Source: Chrysopilus asiliformis (taxonomy: Eukaryota > Arthropoda > Insecta > Diptera > Rhagionidae). From it: a stretch of DNA of 64,000 nucleotides. The DNA is taken from assembly GCA_964034945.1 (NCBI GenBank), contig OZ035962.1:37103943-37167942 (forward strand), written 5' to 3'. The notes beneath the pieces were generated by a model. It was not told the origin of the DNA. It was given only the letters and a program-made list of their open reading frames with translations, and did no database searches. Positions 35,321 to 45,628 of this stretch are shown here, piece after piece; within the stretch, counting starts at the first letter, position 1; each line of letters begins with the position of its first letter. Position numbers and translations under genes: made by a program.

Positions 35321-35389
35321 CACGCGGAGATGTAAATACATCTAATATTTACTAATCAAATTTCTCGGCTTATACGTAATTAAAAAAAA

Positions 35390-35610
35390 TATAGCAAGCC
35401 AGAAACAGGCTCCTAATATAGGGTTTCAGAGCAAACATGCCTGACCTGTTGGGCGGAATTTGGATGTGAAAACATCTACAAAAATAATATAACATTTGTT
35501 GTATTATTTTTTTGAAGACCTATAAGCCGAAAAAATCCAATAGAATTCAATGCTAGAAAGGTCGCATAAAAACCATGAATCAGAAATGATTCAATGGTTA
35601 AACAGAATCT
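35390..35610 (-). repeat. Dispersed repeat family D, copy 1
   Basis: About 200 bp matching 56980-57250 in reverse orientation (shared CAGGCTCCT, TGCCTGACC, TGTTGTATTATTTTTTTGAA and AACCATGAATCAGAAATGAT). Function unknown; both copies are in S6k introns. Confidence 0.7.
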
Positions 35611-36143
35611 AATATTTACATAATCGCGAAATACAATTCTCTGTCAGGAGGGTAGTGCTTGAAATACTTACATTGGATATGGTCCTATTACCAAGCATAC
35701 AGGGAAAGCTTAGCCAATTTCAATGATTTTTGGCGTTGATATTTATATTAATGAAGAAACTCAATTTACTAAATTTCAAGTTTCCAGCTCCATCGAGTTC
35801 ATACCCCTCTAACTCTGAAACGACTAAGATCGAGGGTTTTCCCTTCAAGTTGGATTGTTAATTTTTAATTACCCATCGGATAAAAAAGGTTTCAACCGCA
35901 TCTGGATGTCTCACCTGTTACGGTTTCCTTGTAAGCCTGAATAGAGAACTTTGGCTGGGATCAGATTTGATGGCAGGAACCATTTTGTAGAACCTGTAGA
36001 AAAAAAACCACAGGTTTGCCGGAGAGAACTGTAACTCAATTGGTAGAACCATGATGTGAAATTTGTCTTTTCTTACGACTTTTTGTGCCCGTCGTATCCT
36101 AGCGTTCACAAATAGCAACAGTTAAAAACAAGCAAAGTGCGCG

Positions 36144-36401
36144 AATATATTTATCCCTCTAGCCGGAATGCCCGCCTAAAGGCGGGCTTCAAGGAAATCG
36201 CTTGTTTATAACGGGTAACAATTTTAATCGCCGGAAATCGCCGGAACGTGTTACACTGACTTTTGTAACTTATCGCTTTACATGCTGGAAAAAAATTAGC
36301 CCTGTACGTTGTCTTGGTTACGGCCTGTCGCAAGTTGAAAGTCATATTTTGGTGAATTTTTTTCGGAAATACATATTCCGGTTAGAGGGTTATATATACA
36401 T
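36144..36401. mobile_element. Small TIR element with internal hairpin
   Basis: Inverted ends share CCTCTARCCGGAAT. Internal hairpin GCCCGCCTAAAGGCGGGC at about 36169-36186. About 258 bp. Confidence 0.6.
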
Positions 36402-36479
36402 ACTTTCTTCTGTTATATTGGAAAAGTATTCTATGCATGATGGACACCGACTCGAGAACGGGGAAAGATAGAAAATTTC

Positions 36480-37390
36480 TTATCAGTACGAAATCCGTTT
36501 TAGGCAAAATTATGAGGATGTCCGTGCATTTGTCTGTCGGCGTATTCGTGGTACGTATCTTAAATAACTCGAAAACGCGTTAACCTAGCAACTTGAAATT
36601 TTTTGTAAATGAGATTTTGAAAAATCGTAGTTTTCTTTCAACTTTTGGAAATGTAACGTTAGCTATAACGTGTACTTCCACATTTTTTTTTTGAAAATAC
36701 GCTTTTGGGAAAATATGAAAATAACATTTAAAGGATATAAAATTTTCTACATTTTTTGTTTTAATGGTTTTTACGTATCTTTAACAACTCTCAGAATATT
36801 TGAAAAAAAAATCAAGTTTTTTAAAAATTTGTCGGAAACTATGCGCTTTTGAGAAAAAATGCATATAACAAATTTCAAAGAAAATAAAATTTTCTGCATT
36901 TTTCTTTTGATCGGTTTTTTTCTTTAACGGTTCTATATTTTTTTTAAAAAAACCTTTTTTTTTAAATATTTTTTCGAAACTAAATATTGCAGAGGAAAGT
37001 TTGGTTTTATATTTGATGGTGGAGTCGACAAAGGGTTGGATTTTCACCGAAGTTTGAACCCGGAAAGCTTCGGTGATGTTGGATTTTTTGTTATGGTTTT
37101 TTAAATAATGATATTTGCGGGCATATAGTAAAGTATTATTTCCATTATTATTGTGCAATTAACTATCGATGTGCAAAATTTCATCGAAGTCTGTGGAACC
37201 TCTTTTTTCATAAATTCTTTTTCGTATTAGTTTTTCAAAAATCATCTACACAGACTGACAGACAGAAAGACATTTTTGTAATATGACTACAATCGACTCA
37301 GGAATAGTCGGGAAATGTTTTTTTAGGCAAAATTAAGAAGTCGAAAATTTTCCTGAATTAAATACTTTATTATATTTCGTACAAGAAAGT
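36480..37390 (+). repeat. Family B copy in S6k intron
   Basis: It ends with GACAGACAGAAAGACATTTT and TTTTCCTGAATTAAATACTT. Earlier parts repeat GAAAATATGAAAATAAC-like and ACGTATCTTTAAC-like segments. Open frames here are A/T-run artefacts. Confidence 0.55.
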
Positions 37391-37623
37391 AAAATTTGAC
37401 TTGAATGTAGCTTCTCTGATGACTAATATTTTAAATCATTATTACTAAATTAATCATAAGTAAACTTTTAGTTGATTGATTAATCAACGAAAACACTATT
37501 CGGTTGTGTCAAACACTATATCGTTTAAAAAGCTTCACTATATTACGGGTATACAGCATAGGTGGAAACATTTTGGCAACGATGCCAGTCTATTTACACA
37601 TATGCATAAATATCATAAATTAA

Positions 37624-37776
<153 letters not shown>

Positions 37777-37859
37777 TAATTAAAAATTTCACTGAAAAGT
37801 TCTATGATTTTTCTAGGGATGTGATTTTGTAAGAATTGCTAAAAAAAATCTGATGTTTT

Positions 37860-38050
37860 TTTTTACCTTTTTATACAAAATCTGCGTTCTTGCGCAATTT
37901 ACGGGTACACTTTAACCCAAGGAATAAAATTTTAGTTTATATAAAAATGTGAATTTTGCTTTTATATTTATCTTAGAAGTATCTCGTTAATGGTAAAAGA
38001 TATCGATTTACGGTAAATTATATTATAATACCTTTTATTCTTCCTTCAAC
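37860..38050 (+). repeat. Family B 5' fragment
   Basis: TTTTTATACAAAATCTGCGT, TTGCGCAATTTACGGG and TATCTCGTTAATGGTAAAAG correspond to the start of family B. Confidence 0.5.
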
Positions 38051-38660
38051 GGTTTTTTCGAAATACCGTTAGTCTGCAAGCTATTCGCAAAAATTATGAC
38101 TTGCTTATCTAGAAATGGGTACTACTTCTTCGGTGTCCCTAATTTAGTTTATAAAACCACTGATAGAAAACTGTTGTCATATAGACGAACACTAAACGAA
38201 ATCATACTTTTCGGAAACCATAATAATGAATTTATAATTTTTATTGGAGTTACTAACGATTTTTATTATGGAGTAAAAAGGACGCGAAAAATAAATTTAA
38301 CAATATTGTGAGTCATACAAGACGTTAAAATATGTTATAAAATTAATATAGTAGTAATCAAAAAACCGGAAACTTTTTTCGAATATAAAAACGAAAGGCA
38401 ATGTAAACAGGTGGCCTCAAACTGTTTTTGAAATAAATATTGTAAATATTAGTTATGAATCCCCTTTCAAATGGCAATAAAAAAACGACGTAAAGGAAGT
38501 CGAATTAGAAGTTAAGTAATTTTCCAAAAACGTCAAAAAAGGAAAGGCATCGCAATAATGCAGTCTCAAGAAGACAACAAAATCAGGACGACTTGCAATA
38601 AATGTAATATTTACTATTTTGTAGCTGTACCACATAAAATATAGAAGAGACGCCGTAATA

Positions 38661-39544
38661 TTGGGTGTACAAATAAGTTTCCGCCGTTTGACAAAAGTTG
38701 GCGCACCAGTAAGTTATGGTTAAAATTGTCAGATGTAAAACGTCATTATCGTGTCGACAACATAACCTTGAAATATCAGTGAATTTTTATGAGTATAATT
38801 GTTTCTTTTGTGTGCGAAAATGTCGAAATTTGAGCCAAATAAGCGTCATTTGCGGAAAGTTTTGCTTTTTGCCTTCAATTCGAAAATATCTGCCGAGGCG
38901 CGCCGAATGATTGTAGATACTTATGGTGAGGCTTCTATTAGTGAAAGAACGTGTCTCGCGAATGATTTCAACGCTACAAAATTGGTGATTTTGACTTGAA
39001 AGATAAGGAGCGCCACGTACTGGTGAAAAAGTTTGAAGACGCAGAATTCGATGCATTACTGGGGAAAGATCCATGTCAAATGCAACAAGAACTTGCAGAC
39101 TAATACGTTTGAGGTGAAAATTGAAAGAAAAACGGCCACAATTCGAAAGACATGACAAAGTGATTTTGCAGCACGACAACGTTCGGCTACATGTTGTAAA
39201 TGTCCTTAAAATCTACCTGGAAACACTGAATTGGGACGTCCTACCCCATCCGCCGTATTCTCCAGACATCGCCCCTTCTGACTACCAATTGTCCAGATCG
39301 ATGATACATGGCCTGGCTGAGCAGCACTTCCGTTCTTATGAAGAAGCCAAAAATTGGGTCGATTCGTGGATAGCCTCAAAAGATGAAGCCTTCTTTCGAC
39401 GCGCTATCCGGATGCTGCCAGAAAGATGAGAAAAAGTAGTGGCAAACGATGGACAATACTTCGAATAGAGCATAATGTGCCGCTCTTTCACAAAAAATGC
39501 GCAATTTTTGATAAAAAACTACGGAAACTTATTTGTATACCCAA
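38661..39544 (+). mobile_element. Internally deleted mariner element (884 bp)
   Basis: Ends TTGGGTGTACAAATAAG and its near reverse complement (TTGGGTATACAAATAAG) form the TIRs, flanked by TA on both sides (38659-38660 and 39545-39546). The remains of a mariner transposase lie between them. Total length is well below the usual 1.3 kb, because the middle of the transposase is missing. Confidence 0.88.
38819..39425 (+). pseudogene. Mariner transposase pseudogene, central catalytic part deleted
   Basis: It starts MSKFEPNKRHLRKVLLF, the N-terminal helix-turn-helix of mellifera/irritans-type mariners. It then shifts frame (continuing as FDLKDKERHVLVKKFEDAEF and GKDPCQMQQELAD) and jumps to the C-terminal catalytic region: VILQHDNVRLH (second Asp) and HPPYSPDIAPSDY (third Asp, DD34D type). 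It ends FRRAIRMLPER. The first catalytic Asp region is deleted and the frames are broken, so it is dead. Confidence 0.88.
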
Positions 39545-39754
39545 TACATATACTGGGGTGAAATTGACCCGAACGGTAGTTTTAGCAGGTTTTTTTTCCG
39601 GTAAGCAGAGGGTTAAGTATTTTTTCAGGGAACCGTTACTTTGTAAGCAATTCGTTAAAATCTAATTTTTTACCTTTTAATAAAAATAACAGTAAAATTT
39701 ACCGGATAACGGTGGAAGACGAAATTGTCGGAATCGTTATCCTTATTAAATTGG

Positions 39755-40343
39755 TTTTATTATACCCGTATGGTGAAACCAAAGGATATACTAATTTTGC
39801 CTTACCGTTTGTAACGCCAAGATCCCGTCATCGCACACAAGAATGAATTACACCAGTGTGTTTAGAATGATGAAACAAGTTGAATTTATCATGTCCGTCC
39901 GTCCGTCTGTCTGTCCGTCCGTCCGTCCGTCTGTCTGTCTGTCCGTCCGTCCGTCTGTCTTTAGGCGCGGATTGCGGGCGCACGGATTGAGCTACACACT
40001 TGAAATTTTGCACAGATCCGTTTTTCGTAAAATGCGAGGCTAAGTTCGTTAATGGGTAAAAATGGACCATTAGGGTACATTTTTACGAACGAAAACGTTT
40101 TTTGCGAATATCTCAAAAACCGTGCATCTTATCAAAAAAGTCCAAGAACAAAAGTTGTTTAGGACATGATTCTACATAAAACTCTCTTACATCAAAATCC
40201 AATTGGAACAAGTTTTTAAAAAATCTTATTGGAAAGTTTGACTTCAAAGTGGAATTTTGATACAACTGTTTGCCGTTCACTTAAATCACCATACGGGTTT
40301 TCAATAATTGCCAGATTGGCAATTATAGCTTTTGTTATGTTTT
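39755..40343 (+). mobile_element. DINE-1-like element, full length, in S6k intron
   Basis: 589 bp. TATACCCGTATGGTGAAACC, GTTTGTAACGCCAAGATCCC, a long (GTCC/GTCT)n run, core, 3' CACCATACGGGTTTTC, hairpin and TTTTGTTATG. Same strand as S6k. Confidence 0.9.
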
Positions 40344-41468
40344 AAACATTGAACTACCGGAAAACCGTTAGTTTCGAAGATAAACGAAAACTCAGGTTTT
40401 TTTTCGAATTAACGGTATATCTCGACACCGGTTTAAGATATCGAGTTAAAAGACAAAAGTGTAGGAAATTTAACTATTTCAACTTTAGTCATACACACGA
40501 CTACTGAAAGACTCGTAGTTTCGGCGTTCTTACAGAAGCTATCAACAGCAATGTTATTACTTCTAAAGCAAGAACTTTTAGCTTATTGTCATCACGTTTT
40601 ATGTGTTCTTACTTTTTAATAATAAAAAACCTGTTACAGAGAATATTTTACCCTTGGGTAACGACATATTGAAAATTATTTCTGGATTTAACTTCCGCAT
40701 AATTTATTTCAACAAAGCAATTGAAACTTTGATTATAATTTTAAAAAGTGCAAAACATGCATCAAAGAATATTAGTTTCATTCTAGACGTCAATCTGAGG
40801 AAAATTTTATTGCAAATTATAAAGAAAAAAACATTTTTATAGTTTCCTTATGTTGTACACGGCGTAAATTGAAAACTGACATATCTTAAAGTTATTTGAA
40901 ACCGTTAATATAATGGCTCAGACGAATTAATATTATTTACAAACTTTGTACTTTGTATGAATTAGCAGCTTTTTATTACGTCGAAACATTACATGTAGTT
41001 ACATGTAATGCTGTGTCGTGGTACAAAGTACTCAATAAACACAACGATTATCTTGCACGTGCAAATTCACAACATCCATCAATCTAATGCGGAATAAAAC
41101 CTGTTGATACTTCTATCACTGACGTTGCATAGCTTAGGAATGCTAAATTACCGAAGACATGTTTATGATAGACAAAAGAGAATATTATCCATTTATTTGT
41201 TTTGTGAAATTAGACCTTTTTTAAAGTTTTCAGGCAAATTAAAAATAATTGATTTTTATTATCTTTGGCCAATATTGATTTAAGTTATTGATTTTTTTAG
41301 ATATGATTAACACAACGGCATTTAAATATAAATAGCACTAAATTTTCACCTCAAAATAATCAAATTCAAAATGTCGGCCATAATGTTGCTGTGCTAATTG
41401 AATAATTAAATAAATTGGAAGTATTAAAAGTGATTAAATTAAATTTTCCTAGAAAAATTGTTAAAAAT
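40344..41468. other. AT-rich intron DNA
   Basis: No gene or clear repeat recognised; the frame at 40603-40842 is unsupported. A palindrome ACATGTAGTTACATGT lies near 40990. Confidence 0.45.
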
Positions 41469-41951
41469 CAGGGATGGGAAACGTTATCGTAACGTAACGA
41501 AATAACGAAATGATTTTCAGGCTATTTCTTCATAATTACGTTATAACGTTGTAGAAATTCAATTCCGTTACAATAATGAAAAACGAAAAAAAATATTACG
41601 TTTTTTCGTTATTTATTAATTTTTCTTTGTTTTGTTCAGTATTATATTTTTGTGAAATTTTCCACAAAAGTTCTTCAAGTATAACCCCACAGCCACCTGC
41701 ATAAAATATAATTAAAAATATTGTAGTATTTTTAATCGTATTTTGATTCTAATGTAGGGCCACATCAATCAATTTTCCATCAGATTTTGGGAAATTGATG
41801 GGAAACTGATTGGTGTGAACTTTCGCGTCAGTCGCGTCAGTCGTATCGCATTAGGGTTAGGTTAGGTTAGGTTGGAGTGGCTGCCAAAAAGGCACACTTA
41901 GGCCAGAAATGGCCCATTGTGATACCACGCGAATCTTGTCGATCCATTTCC

Positions 41952-42020
41952 CTATACCTCGAACCATTTGGAGCTTCTGATGAATCGGAGTAGATCTGCG
42001 ACGCTTGAGGCTCTTAGGTC
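41952..42020 (-). pseudogene. LINE RNase H frame, last codons after the LTR insertion
   Basis: Beyond the LTR element the minus strand continues in the same frame with LRASSVADLLRFIRSSKWFE V and a TAG stop. This matches the ending of the related LINE copy at 27.4 kb (NLLGFIKSSHWFE). Together with the GGTC duplication this shows the exact pre-insertion reading frame. Confidence 0.88.
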
Positions 42021-42206
42021 TGTCATAGGCCTGGGCGAAATTTAGGAATGGGGAATGCTAAGTACAAAGTATTAAATTAAAACTCGAATGTAATAAGAAT
42101 GCGTCTTTATTCAGCGGATTCACTACAAGACTCCTCATTCTCTCGCCAGTGTTACCTTCCTACAATTATGGCACTGGTCTCTCAAAAGATGGTGAGTCAC
42201 ATGACA
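42021..42206 (-). repeat. 3' LTR of the Gypsy-type element
   Basis: 186 bp, same sequence as the other LTR except one base. It contains the last 13 codons (ending SFERPVP) and the stop of the polyprotein. A purine-rich stretch (AGGAGAGGCCGAGC on the minus strand) immediately precedes it and is the likely polypurine tract. Confidence 0.92.
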
Positions 42207-44844
42207 GCTCGGCCTCTCCTGACGGTCCGGGCTCCTGACCGGGTTTGCGTCGAACATCTAAGCAGTCATCCATTTGGTCATCAACTTGGTCCTCATCAAG
42301 GTCGTCATCGTGGTCATCACCAAGGTCATTCAACTCCGGGCTGATATGGCACCAGGGACGAAGATGATCAGCACTATACACAGAACTGAATCGTTTCTGC
42401 CTCCGCTGCATATCGTCAATGTCTTCAATCAGGTAGCGATCGAATCGAAGGACCTTAGACACAACAAATGGCCCACGATACTTTGGTTCCAATTTATGCG
42501 ATTCGCCGGTCGGTGCGGGGACATTAGTGATCACTACCAGATCACCCTCTTCGTATGCTTTTGGTGGTTTATGTCGCCTGTCGAATCTGATTTTCCACCC
42601 CGCTCGTTCCTCTTCCATGTTCTTCAATGCCTTCATTCGCCGTTCAACTGGGCTGTCGTTTGATGCGTTATCATTTTCAGCAAGGATAGCTTGAACAAGT
42701 CTATTTTGAATAATATTATTCAGCTTGAAATCAAAAAGTAGGTCGTTTGGACTGAACTTTGTTGTCGAGTGTTTTTCATTGTTCAGGACCCACTGTATAT
42801 TGTTGAGATAAAGATCCCATTGAGAATCCTTTACCGTAGAAGTTCTCAAGTAAGATAGTATGGTTTGGATAATCCTTTCAATAGCGCCATTTCCCCTTGG
42901 CGTTCGCACGGCGGTTTTTGAATGATTGATGTCATTCTTCAGGCAGTAATCTGCAAACATCTTGGAAGTAAAAGAGGTGCCTCTATCCGTGATGATGTTG
43001 CGAGGCAATCCAAAATAGACAGTCATTTCGTTCAATGCTTGAATTACAGGCACAGTTTTTGTGCTTCGAACTGCCTTCTGGTTCATTTTTGCTCGTTTCG
43101 GAAATGGGACATGATACGCCTGGTGGTTGAATATTCTGGGGCTGTTCAGCTCGATGCGAAGTTTTGTAGTTTTACATCGACCCAATTCTGACAAATTTTC
43201 TGCGAAACAACATCTAAATTCATTAATGAGTTGCAACAACGTACCTCTCTCCTTGATGGAAATGTTCCCCGTTCGTACTTCGTCGATCCTAGTCTCCATG
43301 CGACAGCTTCGATCCTCTATTACAAGTCTATGCTGCTCTCTAAGTAGAGCGTCGGCGCCCAGCAGGATTGTTTCGCCTAGCATATGATCGTCGACCACCA
43401 CGAATGATACCTGAACTTTGACTTCATCGATTTTAACGGTGGTTGTCAACAGTTCAGTGGACACGTACTCTCCACCGGCGAAACCTTTTAAACAACATGG
43501 CTGCTTACCCTGCGCCATGCCGCCAATCGTCTCCGCCAGCGACCTTGCGATCAGCGAGCGACTACTTCCTGAATCAATGAGACACAATATCTCCATTCCA
43601 TCGATGTCGACGTTTTTTGTAAGGAGTTTCGGTTCCGTCGGACTCACAACACGATTCACATTCTCCTGCACTGCAGCACTCTGTGCCGGTTCCGCAATAG
43701 CTTCATCGATCATCTGCACCCGATTCCTTTGTTGATTGGCCGCGCCTTGATTCTGACCTCTGTCTGGACAATCCGCAGTTGCATGGGTCGTTCGTAAACA
43801 ATTTTGACAACGTACACGTCTTTGCGGCTTCGAACAGTTGATTGCCATATGTCCCTTCTCGAAACAGTTATAACACGTAACATCCCGAATATTACCATTA
43901 TTGGACCGATTTGATAATGTAGGGATATTACTGGAATTCGCATCGCGGTGCTCGGCGGGAATTGGTTTGATTTCAAATTTACGTGGTTCGCGAATACAGT
44001 TTCTATTGAATCTTTTTATCGCCCCGAGGAAATCATTGGTATTTGAGAACTGTGTTCCGGCTATGGCATTCTGCAATTGTGGGTTCTTTAGGCCATTACG
44101 TATATATTGAATAATGGTATCATCTTGTAATCGTGCCTTTCTGCCCATGGCACATGCGCGATAAAAATATTGCTCACAAGTTTCGTTCACTTCTCGCTGG
44201 CTTCTCATCATTTTCAAATGATGATCCGCCTCCGTGGTCAGTGAGGGAAAGTCGGCACGTAAGTTATCGGCAAAACCCTGCCACGACTCGAAGACTTCTA
44301 TCATTCCGTCGCACCAAATCTTGGCGGGCCCCTTCATTTTGGCTTGTACAGCAAACAACAATAACGATTCATCCCATTTATATATTTTCGCCAATTTTTC
44401 CACGCGGATCAAAAATAAATCGGACGAAAGGGAGGTATCGTCCGCGGGGTCAAAATGTGGAAGGATTTCGATTATATCCTTCAGTTGAAAACGCGAGGCC
44501 CGGTCACCTTGTGTATTTTCCGCATTCTCGGACACAAACAATGAAGTTCTAACGGCATTGTTTATTACTGCATTCGGTGTCGTTTCACTCTTCTTTTGCA
44601 TGACGTCAACTGCAGTAGCCAACCTACCTACGCTAACAGAGAGGGCAGCGATCATACTCCTTAATTCCTGGATTGATTCTTCAGGAGCCGCCGTTATTTC
44701 GCCCACCAAAATCGAATCACCACCCAAATGGTCAGTCAAGCGCTCGATCAACTCCGTTTTATTTCCCCCGGTTGGCAAATTATCCTCCTCCAGCATCTCA
44801 CGCAAACTCGCGACGGTCAAATCAATTATCTTCAATCTCGGCAT
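42166..44844 (-). CDS. Gag-protease-(deleted RT)-integrase polyprotein, 892 codons
   Basis: Residues 7-41 resemble a SAP motif (LTVASLREMLEEDNLPTGG). A Gag region follows, then two CCHC zinc knuckles near residues 323 and 345 (CYNCFEKGHMAINC, CQNCLRTTHATADC) and an aspartic protease active site near residue 420 (LIDSGSSRSL). The start of reverse transcriptase appears as YHVPFPKRAKMNQ near residue 588. The frame then jumps directly to integrase core sequence (LPRNIITDRGTSF, PRGNGAIERIIQT), which retains the second Asp and the Glu but lacks the first catalytic Asp and the HHCC zinc domain. A chromo/GPY-like end (LEPKYRGPFVVSKVL) follows. The frame runs through the polypurine tract into the 3' LTR. 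RT and RNase H are missing, yet there is no stop: an in-frame deletion. This is a retroelement polyprotein, not a host gene. Confidence 0.9.
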   Translation of the reverse strand: MPRLKIIDLTVASLREMLEEDNLPTGGNKTELIERLTDHLGGDSILVGEITAAPEESIQELRSMIAALSVSVGRLATAVDVMQKKSETTPNAVINNAVRTSLFVSENAENTQGDRASRFQLKDIIEILPHFDPADDTSLSSDLFLIRVEKLAKIYKWDESLLLFAVQAKMKGPAKIWCDGMIEVFESWQGFADNLRADFPSLTTEADHHLKMMRSQREVNETCEQYFYRACAMGRKARLQDDTIIQYIRNGLKNPQLQNAIAGTQFSNTNDFLGAIKRFNRNCIREPRKFEIKPIPAEHRDANSSNIPTLSNRSNNGNIRDVTCYNCFEKGHMAINCSKPQRRVRCQNCLRTTHATADCPDRGQNQGAANQQRNRVQMIDEAIAEPAQSAAVQENVNRVVSPTEPKLLTKNVDIDGMEILCLIDSGSSRSLIARSLAETIGGMAQGKQPCCLKGFAGGEYVSTELLTTTVKIDEVKVQVSFVVVDDHMLGETILLGADALLREQHRLVIEDRSCRMETRIDEVRTGNISIKERGTLLQLINEFRCCFAENLSELGRCKTTKLRIELNSPRIFNHQAYHVPFPKRAKMNQKAVRSTKTVPVIQALNEMTVYFGLPRNIITDRGTSFTSKMFADYCLKNDINHSKTAVRTPRGNGAIERIIQTILSYLRTSTVKDSQWDLYLNNIQWVLNNEKHSTTKFSPNDLLFDFKLNNIIQNRLVQAILAENDNASNDSPVERRMKALKNMEEERAGWKIRFDRRHKPPKAYEEGDLVVITNVPAPTGESHKLEPKYRGPFVVSKVLRFDRYLIEDIDDMQRRQKRFSSVYSADHLRPWCHISPELNDLGDDHDDDLDEDQVDDQMDDCLDVRRKPGQEPGPSGEAELSCDSPSFERPVP

Positions 44845-45442
44845 TATTACTACGCGATCAAAGTCTATCTTTGAACAAAAATCCCTTTTTTTTATTTTTA
44901 TTTATTTATTTTCCCCGTCTAAAACGGCGTTTTACGTCTTTTCGTTATCCGTTCAGCAATTTTTTTTGTTCTTTTTTTTTATCCTATTCACACATACATT
45001 TACATTGATGAGAACAAGTATTTCAAATAACAAAACACGGACGTATTTCGGCTATAACTTCTTTCTTTTTTGAATGGCTTGTGGCTACCAAAATCGTCAA
45101 ATGGCGGCGGCGGGCGATCAGTATGTCGATTCTTGATACACTCCACACACTTTTTTTTTTATTATATTTCTTTATAGCGGCGGTCGGTCGGAAGGAATTT
45201 CTCTCATTACTTGAATATTTTTTTGTACGGCGGTCGGTCGGTTTCAAGTAATTTTGTTTTGTATTTTACTCACACAGGCACACGAGCGGCTGTCTCGATC
45301 GTCACCGGATACGAATCACTTGGTTGTCTCTATTTAATGTCGCCCATTTAATTTCGTATATATTAATCTTTTTCAATTCTTAACCCGGCTCGATTACAAT
45401 TCTCGATTTCTTTAGCATCCCCATGCATCCCACTTCTGATTA
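44845..45442 (-). other. LTR element 5' leader
   Basis: Untranslated stretch between the primer-binding region and the Gag start codon (44844). AT-rich, with repeated GGCGGTCGGTCGG motifs at 45178-45190 and 45230-45242. No further coding region is recognised. Confidence 0.6.
45427..45439 (-). promoter_or_regulatory. Candidate primer-binding site resembling tRNA-Leu 3' end
   Basis: Just inside the 5' LTR the minus strand reads TCAGAAGTGGGAT. As I recall tRNA-Leu sequences, this is complementary to their 3' region (before the terminal ACA-CCA). The first few bases next to the LTR do not match, so priming would be offset. Moderate confidence; a comparison with the host tRNA set would settle it. 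Confidence 0.45.
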
Positions 45443-45628
45443 TGTAATAGGCCTGGGCGAAATTTAGGAATGGGGAATGCTAAGTACAAAGTATTAAATT
45501 AAAACTCGAATGTAATAAGAATGCGTCTTTATTCAGCGGATTCACTACAAGACTCCTCATTCTCTCGCCAGTGTTACCTTCCTACAATTATGGCACTGGT
45601 CTCTCAAAAGATGGTGAGTCACATGACA
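45443..45628 (-). repeat. 5' LTR of the Gypsy-type element
   Basis: 186 bp, upstream relative to the minus-strand coding frame. The outer end is ATGACA on the + strand. The inner edge reads TGTAATAGG instead of TGTCATAGG in the partner, the only difference seen. Confidence 0.92.

Larger units (their letters stand above)
42021..45628 (-). mobile_element. Young, internally deleted Gypsy-type LTR retrotransposon
   Basis: Two 186-bp direct repeats (42021-42206 and 45443-45628) differ at only one base by eye. Each ends in an inverted hexamer (TGTCAT/ATGACA; the right copy carries the mismatch). The element is flanked by a 4-bp duplication GGTC, as expected for Ty3/Gypsy integrases. The element reads on the minus strand and lies inside the RNase H end of a LINE, whose frame continues on both sides. 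The internal region encodes a single long Gag-protease-integrase frame. The near identity of the LTRs indicates recent insertion; the missing reverse transcriptase means it must have been mobilised in trans or deleted afterwards. Confidence 0.93.

Noticed and set aside
41850..41875. Telomere-like TTAGG repeats
   Set aside because: Only three or four units at the exact 3' end of a LINE, next to its target duplication; it is the LINE tail, and the other LINE copy has a (CCTA)n tail in the same place.
42099..45073. Several + strand ORFs of 70-170 codons
   Set aside because: They are antisense shadows of the LTR element's polyprotein.
44845..45442. Envelope gene, which would make the element an errantivirus
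   Set aside because: No reading frame exists between integrase and the 3' LTR, and the leader region is non-coding; the element is a Gypsy-type retrotransposon without env.
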